5,923 nucleotides of DNA from an uncultured Actinomycetes bacterium (lineage in GTDB: Bacteria; Actinomycetota; Actinomycetes; Nanopelagicales; Nanopelagicaceae). Shown here piece by piece: positions 1-5,252 of this stretch. Within the stretch, counting starts at the first letter, position 1. The number at the start of each line of letters is the position of its first letter. Below the pieces are notes generated by a model, which made no database searches, was not told where the DNA came from, and saw nothing but the letters and a program-made list of their open reading frames with translations. The translations under genes were made by a program, and so were the position numbers. Location: the NCBI GenBank assembly GCA_903916775.1, contig CAIWXY010000138.1, positions 1 to 5,923 on the forward strand, read 5' to 3'.

Positions 1-1426
1 AGATAAATCCTTCTTCACCAAGAATTCTGCGATCCTTCAATGAATCTTCGGTGATCTCACCGATGCTATGGCCATCGACATAGACAAATCCCACTGGAAC
101 TGCGCCAGCGACATCTGCGTATCCATCATGCACATCGACCGCGATGCCATTATCGACAACTATCGTATTGGTGCGAGCCAGACCGGTCTTCATCGCAAGC
201 TCAGCATTGGCACGCATATGGCGCCACTCACCATGGATTGGCATCACATTCTTTGGCTTCACGATGTTGTAGCAGTACAGAAGTTCTCCTGCTGCTGCGT
301 GGCCAGAGACGTGAACGAGCGCATTGCCCTTATGAATGACCTCTGCGCCGAAACGAGTGAGTTCGTTGATCACGCGATAGACCGAGTTCTCATTGCCGGG
401 AATCAGTGATGAGGCCAAGATAACTGTGTCACCCTTGCCGACTCTGATTTGGTGGTCGCCATTAGCCATACGTGAAAGCGCGGCTAGTGGCTCACCTTGG
501 GAACCGGTGCAGATCAAAACAATCTTGTCGCCATAGTTATCAATATTCTTGGCATCAACGATCAAACCTTCGGGTACATCGAGATAGCCAAGATCCTCGG
601 CCAGCTCCATATTGCGAACCATGCTACGACCAACAAAAGCAACCTTGCGATCATGGGCGATTGCGATATTAAGAATTTGTTGAATGCGGTGTACGTGAGA
701 AGCAAATGATGCAACGATCACGCGGCGCGAAGTAGCACGGAAAGTTCGATCCAGCGCAGGGATGATGTCGCGCTCAGATGTAGTAAATCCTGGAACATCT
801 GCATTCGTTGAATCAGTCATAAAGAGGTCAACACCTTCTTCACCCAAGCGAGCAAATGCACGAAGATCGGTTACGCGACCATCGAGCGGAAGTTGATCCA
901 TCTTGAAATCACCGGTAGCAAGAATCAAACCAGCATCGGTGCGAATAGCTATCGCTAGCGCATCTGGAATGGAGTGATTAACTGCAATAAATTCGAGTTC
1001 AAATGGACCGAACTTCTGCTTCATCCCCGCTTTTACTTCAACGAGTGGAGCTGTAATTCGACGCTCCTTGAGCTTTGCTTCAGTAAATGCCAAAGTGAGT
1101 TTTGAGCCAATAACAGGAATATCTGCACGCTCTTTGAGGAGATATGGGACCGCACCAATGTGGTCTTCGTGACCGTGGGTAAGTGCCAACCCAACAACAT
1201 CATGGAGTCGCTCACGAATATATGAGAAATCAGGAAGGATTAAATCTATGCCTGGTTGGTTCTCTTCGGGGAAAAGTACGCCGCAATCGACGATCAATAG
1301 TTTTCCGTCGTACTCAAAGACGGTCATGTTACGACCGATTTCGCCCAATCCTCCAAGCGCAACTACGCGCATGGTTTTAGGAGCGAGCTTTGGTGGATAT
1401 GGTAAATCTGGGTGAGGATGATTCAT
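1..1426 (-). CDS. rnj: Ribonuclease J (3' end cut by window edge)
   Basis: Ribonuclease J is a cytoplasmic metallo-beta-lactamase/beta-CASP nuclease with 5'-3' exonuclease and endonuclease activity in mRNA turnover and rRNA maturation. The window holds 475 codons; actinobacterial homologues are near 560 residues, so about 85 C-terminal residues are missing. The N-terminus (MNHPHPDLPYPPKLAP, then VALGGLGEIGRNM) is typical of the actinobacterial family. Metal ligands are visible: THGHEDH gives H84, H86, D88 and H89, NHSIPDA gives H151, ATGDFK gives D173, and MPIHGEWRHM gives H398. The beta-CASP core includes TDSTNA, SFASHVHR, CTGSQGEP and SGHAAAGE (H376). The ATG shares one base with the dapA stop (TAATG). 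The nearest GGAG lies 13 bases upstream, too far for a good site, so translation is probably coupled to dapA. No frameshift or internal stop is seen. Identification is very secure. Confidence 0.97.
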   Translation of the reverse strand, partial: MNHPHPDLPYPPKLAPKTMRVVALGGLGEIGRNMTVFEYDGKLLIVDCGVLFPEENQPGIDLILPDFSYIRERLHDVVGLALTHGHEDHIGAVPYLLKERADIPVIGSKLTLAFTEAKLKERRITAPLVEVKAGMKQKFGPFELEFIAVNHSIPDALAIAIRTDAGLILATGDFKMDQLPLDGRVTDLRAFARLGEEGVDLFMTDSTNADVPGFTTSERDIIPALDRTFRATSRRVIVASFASHVHRIQQILNIAIAHDRKVAFVGRSMVRNMELAEDLGYLDVPEGLIVDAKNIDNYGDKIVLICTGSQGEPLAALSRMANGDHQIRVGKGDTVILASSLIPGNENSVYRVINELTRFGAEVIHKGNALVHVSGHAAAGELLYCYNIVKPKNVMPIHGEWRHMRANAELAMKTGLARTNTIVVDNGIAVDVHDGYADVAGAVPVGFVYVDGHSIGEITEDSLKDRRILGEEGFI

Positions 1427-2340
1427 TAGTTAAGTGTTACTCCGCCTTGTTGAAGGTCCTCCCGCAATTGCGCAATCTGCGCTTCGGTGGCATCGACAAG
1501 TGGCAAACGAGTAAATCCACCAGGTAGGCCCATCATCGTGAGTGCGGCCTTAGTCAATATCGCACCTTGGGTGCGGAAGGTTCCGGTGAATACCGGTAAT
1601 AATTTTTGATGTATTTCAAGCGCGCGTACAGCATCGCCCGCAAACCAGGCATCGAGCATCTCGCGCAAATCGTTACCGACTACGTGGCCGCAGACTGAAA
1701 CAAATCCAACTGCGCCAACTGAAAGTAATGGAAGGTTGAGAATGTCATCGCCTGAATACACTGGCAAGCCAGTGCGCTTAATAACCCATGAAGTAGAACC
1801 AGGATTACCTTTTGCATCCTTAAGGGCGACAATATTTTTGACTTCAGCTAGACGACAGATTGTGTCCTCTTCGATCGCGACACCAGTTCGCCCAGGAATG
1901 TCGTACATCATGATGGGAAGATCTGTCGCATCTGCTACCGCACGAAAGTGAGCTTCGATTCCGGCTTGTGGTGGCTTGTTGTAATAAGGGGTAACAATAA
2001 GTAAGCCATCAGCACCGGCTTCAGCGCAGCGCTTAGATTGCTCGACCGTGTATGAAGTTTCGTTATCGCCTGCACCTGAGAGAACTTTTACTCGATCCCC
2101 CACTGTGCTTTTTACGACGCGAATGATCTCAAGCTTCTCGGAAGACTTCGTTGTTGGGGCTTCACCCGTAGTGCCGTTAACGGCAATTGCATCATGGCCG
2201 GTATTCGCTAGATGTTCGGCCAGCTTTGCTACGCCATCCCAATCAATCGATCCATCCTTAGAGAAAGGGGTCACCATTGCGGTGATGAGGCGTCCAAAAG
2301 GAGGCTGGATCTGAGTCGTGGGTCTATGCGAGCTGGACAT
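1426..2340 (-). CDS. dapA: 4-hydroxy-tetrahydrodipicolinate synthase
   Basis: DapA condenses pyruvate with aspartate-semialdehyde, the first committed step toward diaminopimelate and lysine. The 304-residue protein is a cytoplasmic TIM-barrel enzyme of the class I aldolase/NAL family, normal in length for actinobacteria. Visible active-site residues are the GTTGE loop (T57, T58), TPYYNKP (Y119, Y120), YDIPGRTG (Y146, R151) and the Schiff-base lysine K174 in VALKDAKGN. These map onto E. coli T44, T45, Y106/Y107, Y133, R138 and K161 with a constant offset of 13. The ATG is the only sensible start, since the next Met (residue 22) lies inside the conserved LITAMVTPF strand. The upstream AGGA is only two bases from the ATG, too close for a normal ribosome-binding site, and a TAGAGT hexamer six bases upstream suggests a leaderless mRNA. 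It follows thyX after 104 bases and overlaps rnj by one. Paralogous NAL enzymes are the only alternative, made unlikely by the residues and synteny. Confidence 0.96.
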   Translation of the reverse strand: MSSSHRPTTQIQPPFGRLITAMVTPFSKDGSIDWDGVAKLAEHLANTGHDAIAVNGTTGEAPTTKSSEKLEIIRVVKSTVGDRVKVLSGAGDNETSYTVEQSKRCAEAGADGLLIVTPYYNKPPQAGIEAHFRAVADATDLPIMMYDIPGRTGVAIEEDTICRLAEVKNIVALKDAKGNPGSTSWVIKRTGLPVYSGDDILNLPLLSVGAVGFVSVCGHVVGNDLREMLDAWFAGDAVRALEIHQKLLPVFTGTFRTQGAILTKAALTMMGLPGGFTRLPLVDATEAQIAQLREDLQQGGVTLN

Positions 2341-2346
2341 AGTCCT

Positions 2347-2352
2347 ACTCTA
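2347..2352 (-). promoter_or_regulatory. Candidate -10 hexamer for leaderless dapA mRNA
   Basis: Read on the minus strand, TAGAGT matches the actinobacterial TANNNT -10 pattern and ends exactly six bases before the dapA ATG. Transcription would then start at or within a base of the A of the start codon. No convincing -35 box lies at 16–18 bases spacing. TANNNT is a short pattern that occurs often by chance; support comes from its position and from the lack of a usable ribosome-binding site. Confidence 0.35.
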
Positions 2353-2384
2353 TCGTGCCAACTGGGCAACTCCTAGAAAACTAC

Positions 2385-2466
2385 GGCGCAATACCTATAC
2401 GCGCCAGACAAATCAAGGCGCAATACTCACTCGCGCCAGACAAATCAAGGCGCAATACGCCCAGAC
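2385..2466 (-). repeat. Tandem array of alternating GGCGC/GCGCC boxes, thyX–dapA gap
   Basis: On the plus strand, GGCGC starts at 2385, 2417 and 2449 and GCGCC at 2401 and 2433, exactly 16 bp apart. Between boxes lie 11-base spacers. Two copies of a 32-bp tandem unit account for this: 27 bases (2400–2426 and 2432–2458) are identical between copies, and a shorter, 7-bp-deleted copy (2442–2466) covers the 3' end and stop codon of thyX. Each box can pair with either neighbour, forming 5-bp GC stems with 11-base loops, so alternative hairpins exclude one another. The thyX-proximal copy can also form GGCG-TATTG-CGCC. In thyX transcripts the stems are followed by T-rich but interrupted stretches (TTGATTTG, GTAGTTTTC), so weak termination, attenuation or 3'-end protection is possible. 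A DNA-binding site array is equally possible. The function is unknown. Confidence 0.8.
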
Positions 2467-3191
2467 TTCTGGAATGCCCCATACGTAATCGGCATTAACT
2501 GTGCAAAATGAGCTTCCATTTGCTCAGCAACCATCTCGATTTCGCGCTGTGGATAGCTTGGGAAATGCGAACCCTCATGCGACGTACGAAGTGAGAGAAA
2601 GTTCATCAAAGCTCGAGCATTCATCGTCACATACATGGATGAATAAAGAGTGACGGGCAATACTGCGCGAGCTACTTCGCGAGCTACACCCGCATCAAGC
2701 ATCTTCGTGTAGTTGGCGTAGGCGACTTCACAACTTTCCTTGATCGCATTCACTGTGAGCTCATACTGCTCGGGAGTTCCCTCGACAAATGTATACGCGC
2801 CAGCCTTGCCAATTTGTATCAGCTTGCGCTCTTTGCTTGGAATATAAAATGTAGGACGAAGTTCGCGATAGCGACCGCTCTCTTCATTGTATGAAGCAAT
2901 TCTGTGACGCATGAATTCGCGGAAAACAAAGATTGGTGCTGATACAAAGAAGGTCATTGATGTGTGCTCGAATGGTGAACCGTGACGCTCGCGAGCGAGG
3001 TAATTGATCAAACCTTCAGCTCGTGTTGCATCGCTATCAACATCAGCGAGTGACTTATCTCCGGCAGTTGATACACGTGCAGCCCAGATGACATCTGAGT
3101 CACTCGCGCTAGCTTTCACCAGCTCAACCGTCATATCTTCGCGAAAGACGATTGGAAAGTGCTCCTGCGCAGCGTGGTTCTCTGTTGTCAT
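2445..3191 (-). CDS. thyX: Flavin-dependent thymidylate synthase
   Basis: ThyX methylates dUMP to dTMP using methylenetetrahydrofolate, FAD and NAD(P)H, in the cytoplasm as a homotetramer. From the ATG chosen here the protein has 248 residues. The ThyX signature RHR-X7-S is complete (R95, H96, R97 to S105, RHRIASYNEES), followed by GRYRELRPTFY. Further conserved stretches are HGSPFEHTSMTFFVSAPIFVFREFMRH, REVARAVLP, YVTMNARALMNFLSLR and the C-terminal QREIEMVAEQME. It resembles the Streptomyces-type ThyX more than the divergent M. tuberculosis protein. An upstream in-frame GTG at 3218 would add nine residues, but the ATG has AAGG eight bases before it and fits family length better. The gene is divergent from azlC, and its last codons form the first copy of the repeat array preceding dapA. 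No ThyA-type synthase is seen in this window. Confidence 0.96.
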   Translation of the reverse strand: MTTENHAAQEHFPIVFREDMTVELVKASASDSDVIWAARVSTAGDKSLADVDSDATRAEGLINYLARERHGSPFEHTSMTFFVSAPIFVFREFMRHRIASYNEESGRYRELRPTFYIPSKERKLIQIGKAGAYTFVEGTPEQYELTVNAIKESCEVAYANYTKMLDAGVAREVARAVLPVTLYSSMYVTMNARALMNFLSLRTSHEGSHFPSYPQREIEMVAEQMEAHFAQLMPITYGAFQKSGRIAP

Positions 3192-3248
3192 GGTCGTGAC
3201 CTTATCTTTTAGGCACACAAGATCTCGGGATTACGGCAGAATATCGGC
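3192..3248. promoter_or_regulatory. 57-bp divergent promoter region, thyX and azlCD
   Basis: This is the only non-coding DNA between the two divergent starts, so both promoters must lie here or inside the opposite gene. For azlC, CAGAAT at 3237–3242 matches four of six positions of TATAAT and ends six bases before the GTG, with an overlapping alternative GAATAT at 3239–3244. For thyX the candidates are TAAGGT (3199–3204) or the nearby TAAAAGAT. No clear -35 boxes or operator palindrome stand out. If both transcripts are made, their polymerase footprints would overlap or nearly so. Confidence 0.4.
3200..3203 (-). promoter_or_regulatory. Ribosome-binding site supporting the thyX ATG
   Basis: AAGG on the minus strand is eight bases upstream of the ATG at 3191 and favours it over the in-frame GTG at 3218. 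The same bases lie in TAAGGT (3199–3204), a TANNNT match seven bases before the ATG. The element could therefore instead be a -10 box for a leaderless transcript, and the sequence alone cannot decide. Confidence 0.5.
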
Positions 3249-3887
3249 GTGTCAATCAAACGCGACTCGATCTCCGTAGGCGTAGCCGTCGGGGCTGCGG
3301 GTGCTGCCTTCGGGGCGGTAGCGGTTGCTAGCCATTTTTCGGTTCTTCAGGCATGCGTGCTTTCACTCTTTCTATTCTCCGGGGCGTCTCAGTTTGCGCT
3401 GGTAGCAATCATCGGAGGCGGCGGAAGTCCCTGGAGCGCAATTGCGACTGGAGCCTTTCTCGGAACTCGAAACGGTCTCTATGGAATTCGAATGGCCGGC
3501 TTGCTTCACAATCGTGGCTGGCGACGTGTCGTTGCTGCTCACGTAACAATCGATGAATCAACCGGAATGGCTATTGCTCAAGAGAATGTGGAGCAGGCAC
3601 GTACAGCATTTTGGTACACCGGCTTTGGGGTATTTTTCTTCTGGAATCTCTTCACCCTACTGGGAGCACTCGGCGCCAAAGAGATCGGTAGCGCAGCATC
3701 ATGGGGGTTAGATGTTGCATCGCCTTCCATATTTGTCGCTGTTTTGTGGCCACGGCTTAAAGAACTTCGCCCCAAAATCACCGCGCTAGTAGCTGTTGCT
3801 TGGGCGCTATCAATTACACATTTTGTGCCAGTAGGTGTTCCGATTTTAACCACCGTCATCATCGCAGTGTTTGCGGGGTGGAATTAA
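3249..3887 (+). CDS. azlC: AzlC/BrnF-type branched-chain amino-acid exporter, large subunit
   Basis: This 212-residue hydrophobic membrane protein belongs to the AzlC family. With an AzlD partner such proteins export branched-chain amino acids, as does BrnFE of Corynebacterium glutamicum, which also moves methionine. Family marks are FSGASQFA (residues 43–50), TRNGLYG (73–79), the IDES motif (101–104, equivalent to the usual TDE) and the ASPSIF segment near 157–162. By eye, membrane segments lie near residues 9–28, 32–56, 62–80, 120–143, 156–168, 177–191 and 194–210. The start is GTG. It is the only plausible one, because the upstream frame reaches a TAG at 3210 without another start codon. 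No ribosome-binding site precedes it, so a leaderless mRNA is possible. azlD starts immediately after its stop. The exact substrate is inferred from the family, not shown by sequence. Confidence 0.9.
   Translation: MSIKRDSISVGVAVGAAGAAFGAVAVASHFSVLQACVLSLFLFSGASQFALVAIIGGGGSPWSAIATGAFLGTRNGLYGIRMAGLLHNRGWRRVVAAHVTIDESTGMAIAQENVEQARTAFWYTGFGVFFFWNLFTLLGALGAKEIGSAASWGLDVASPSIFVAVLWPRLKELRPKITALVAVAWALSITHFVPVGVPILTTVIIAVFAGWN
3875..3881 (+). promoter_or_regulatory. Ribosome-binding site for the TTG start of azlD
   Basis: GGGGTGG lies inside the last codons of azlC and ends six bases before the TTG at 3888. It supports this non-ATG start, since the next Met codon in frame is at residue 53, too late to preserve the first membrane segment. 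Confidence 0.6.
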
Positions 3888-4199
3888 TTGAGTTCAACGT
3901 GGATTGTCGTCATTGCCACAAGTTTCGCTGCTTTTTCACTGAAATTTATCGGCCATCTCATTCCCGAGAGCTGGCTTGAAAAACCACGAGTTGAACGAAT
4001 TACTAACTACATCCCCGTAGTACTTCTTAGTGGCCTGATAGCTATGCAGACCTTGACCGATAAAACCAAGATCGTGATTGATCACCGCTTAGCGGGACTT
4101 ACAGTCGCATTCATTGCTGTAATAGCAAAGTTGCCATTCCCCGTAATTATTATCGGGGCAATGGCAACGTCAGCAATTTTTTACAGGTACCGCATTTGA
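3888..4199 (+). CDS. azlD: AzlD/BrnE-type branched-chain amino-acid exporter, small subunit
   Basis: This 103-residue membrane protein is the small partner of AzlC. The length matches the family (about 100–110 residues). By eye, four membrane segments lie near residues 3–23, 42–56, 68–82 and 83–98. The middle YIPVVLLSGLIAMQTL and the C-terminal half (RLAGLTVAFIAVIAK, then LPFPVIIIGAMATSA) follow the AzlD pattern. It starts with TTG directly after the azlC TAA with no gap, so the two genes are co-transcribed and probably translationally coupled, which suits a 1:1 complex. A strong inverted repeat lies within its last codons. The stop is eight bases from the convergent stop of the glutaredoxin gene. 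Sequence divergence is high in this family, so the call rests on hydropathy, length and pairing with azlC as well as on motif. Confidence 0.87.
   Translation: MSSTWIVVIATSFAAFSLKFIGHLIPESWLEKPRVERITNYIPVVLLSGLIAMQTLTDKTKIVIDHRLAGLTVAFIAVIAKLPFPVIIIGAMATSAIFYRYRI
4131..4182. terminator. Inverted repeat inside azlD 3' end, possible bidirectional 3'-end hairpin
   Basis: TTGCCATTCCCCG (4131–4143) pairs with CGGGG, one bulged C, then AATGGCAA (4154–4167), leaving a 10-base AT-rich loop: 13 base pairs with one bulge. Six Ts follow at 4177–4182, nine bases after the stem, further than in a standard intrinsic terminator. On the minus strand the stem begins 41 bases after the glutaredoxin stop and is followed only by CTTTGC. 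It lies between convergent genes, where both transcripts must end and no other good terminator is seen. It could stop or protect either RNA. It overlaps coding sequence, so coincidence with codon choice is possible. Confidence 0.4.
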
Positions 4200-4207
4200 C
4201 AAAAAGT

Positions 4208-4465
4208 TTAGAGAATCGAAAGTTCCTCTAGCTTGGTCTCAAGTGCGATATCGGAAGGCTCTGTTAGGTGTGTTCCATCATCGAAGACGATTACTGGAAT
4301 TGATTTAGCTCCCCCATTAATTTCGACGACTTTGTCAGCTGCGCTGAGGTCAGCCTCTACATCGATATAGGTATAAGCGACATTGTGCTCATCGAGATAG
4401 CGCTTAGAACGGCGGCAATCTCCACACCAATCAGCTCCATACATAGTGATACGTGATTCGCTCAT
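4208..4465 (-). CDS. Glutaredoxin/mycoredoxin-like protein, CGDC active site
   Basis: This is an 85-residue thioredoxin-fold protein of the glutaredoxin family. In actinobacteria such proteins reduce disulfides or mycothiol mixed disulfides in the cytoplasm. The active site is WCGDC, with C14 and C17 after the first strand (RITMYGADWC). The cis-proline loop is SIPV (P57), and the TEPSD segment (68–72) sits where glutaredoxins contact the low-molecular-weight thiol. Mycoredoxin-1 carries CGYC, so the aspartate is a difference from that protein, and I do not assign the mrx1 symbol. The ATG has an excellent ribosome-binding site, AAGGGAG, five bases upstream. The gene follows dapB by 37 bases with no visible terminator and probably belongs to the same transcript. 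Its stop is eight bases from that of azlD. The physiological substrate is unknown. Confidence 0.88.
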   Translation of the reverse strand: MSESRITMYGADWCGDCRRSKRYLDEHNVAYTYIDVEADLSAADKVVEINGGAKSIPVIVFDDGTHLTEPSDIALETKLEELSIL

Positions 4466-4470
4466 GTTTA

Positions 4471-4477
4471 CTCCCTT
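4471..4477 (-). promoter_or_regulatory. Ribosome-binding site of the glutaredoxin-like gene
   Basis: AAGGGAG on the minus strand is five bases before the ATG at 4465. It is the strongest Shine-Dalgarno match in the window and contrasts with its absence before dapA and azlC. Confidence 0.75.
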
Positions 4478-4502
4478 GACGATAAGTGGATATGCGTTAA
4501 AA

Positions 4503-5252
4503 CTACTTGAGGTTGAGGAAATGTTCTAGGCCAAAAGTAAGACCTGGGGTCTGGACCACCTTGCGCACTCCGAGCAAGACTCCTGGCATAAACCCAGTGC
4601 GATCGATCGAATCGTGACGGATTGTGAGAGTCTCACCGGTATCGCCCAAAATCACTTCTTGGTGAGCTACAAGCCCACGTAGACGTACTGAGTGGACTGG
4701 GACATCTCCTACTTTGGCACCGCGAGCACCGGGAAGTGATGTACTTGTTGCATCGGGCATTGCTTCCTTATGGACGGATGCACGTGCTTCGGTAATGAGC
4801 TGTGCTGTGCGAGCTGCTGTACCAGATGGAGCATCAGCCTTATTGGGATGATGAAGCTCAACAATTTCGACAGATTCAAAATATTTAGAAGCTTGGGCTG
4901 CAAATTGCATCATCAATACTGCGCCTAGTCCAAAGTTTGGGGCAATCAGCGCACCGACCTGTGGGTTGGCAGCAAGCCATCCGCGCACCTGATCGAGTTT
5001 TTCATCATCAAATCCAGTTGTTCCGACTACAACACTCATTCCATGGTTGATCGCAAATTCAAGATTGCTCATCACTGCATCTGGGTGAGTGAAATCAACA
5101 ACCACCTGCGCGCCTGCGGCAACAAGGCTCTCCATTGAATCACCAAGATCTACAGTTGCAACGAGCTCTAAATCCGAGGCCGAATTGATTGCTTCAACAG
5201 TCGTGGCACCCATGCGGCCTTTGGCACCAAGAACTACAACTTTGATACTCAT
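4503..5252 (-). CDS. dapB: 4-hydroxy-tetrahydrodipicolinate reductase
   Basis: DapB reduces the product of DapA with NAD(P)H, the second step of the diaminopimelate/lysine branch, in the cytoplasm. The 249-residue length is normal for actinobacteria. The N-terminal Rossmann fold has GAKGRMG (residues 9–15), followed by VVDFTHPDAV and VVGTTGF (75–81). The substrate domain carries ELHHPNKADAPSGTA (132–146), with catalytic H134 and K138, matching E. coli H159 and K163. LIAPNFGLGAV and the C-terminal RTGFMPGVLLGVRKV are also conserved. The ATG overlaps the TGA of the upstream peptidase gene (ATGA), and AGGTGA five bases before it is a good ribosome-binding site. This gives translational coupling with the peptidase. 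dapA lies in the separate thyX–dapA–rnj unit about 2.2 kb downstream. No defects are seen. Confidence 0.97.
   Translation of the reverse strand: MSIKVVVLGAKGRMGATTVEAINSASDLELVATVDLGDSMESLVAAGAQVVVDFTHPDAVMSNLEFAINHGMSVVVGTTGFDDEKLDQVRGWLAANPQVGALIAPNFGLGAVLMMQFAAQASKYFESVEIVELHHPNKADAPSGTAARTAQLITEARASVHKEAMPDATSTSLPGARGAKVGDVPVHSVRLRGLVAHQEVILGDTGETLTIRHDSIDRTGFMPGVLLGVRKVVQTPGLTFGLEHFLNLK

Noticed and set aside
68..709. Plus-strand open frames of 66–113 codons opposite rnj
   Set aside because: They are antisense to a highly conserved RNase J reading frame, show no family resemblance and are rich in Cys/His/Trp runs typical of shadow frames.
1736..2314. Two plus-strand open frames opposite dapA
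   Set aside because: dapA on the minus strand has all catalytic residues and full length; the antisense frames have no recognisable domains.
2355..2371. Small dyad TGCC-AACTG-GGCA upstream of dapA as an operator
   Set aside because: A four-base arm with a five-base centre is too short to stand out from chance in this region.
2385..2466. CRISPR array or insertion-sequence end
   Set aside because: Only two to three adjacent copies with 5-base separators and no unique spacers, no cas gene, no transposase and no target duplication.
3192..3218. GTG at 3218 as the thyX start, adding nine residues
   Set aside because: The ATG at 3191 has AAGG at eight bases and gives the usual family length; the extra residues MCLKDKVTT have no family match.
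4206..4233. Weak stem at the end of the glutaredoxin-like gene followed by CTTTTTG as its terminator
   Set aside because: The stem is about six mostly A-T pairs with a bulged G and too weak to call; the larger inverted repeat at 4131–4167 is a better candidate.
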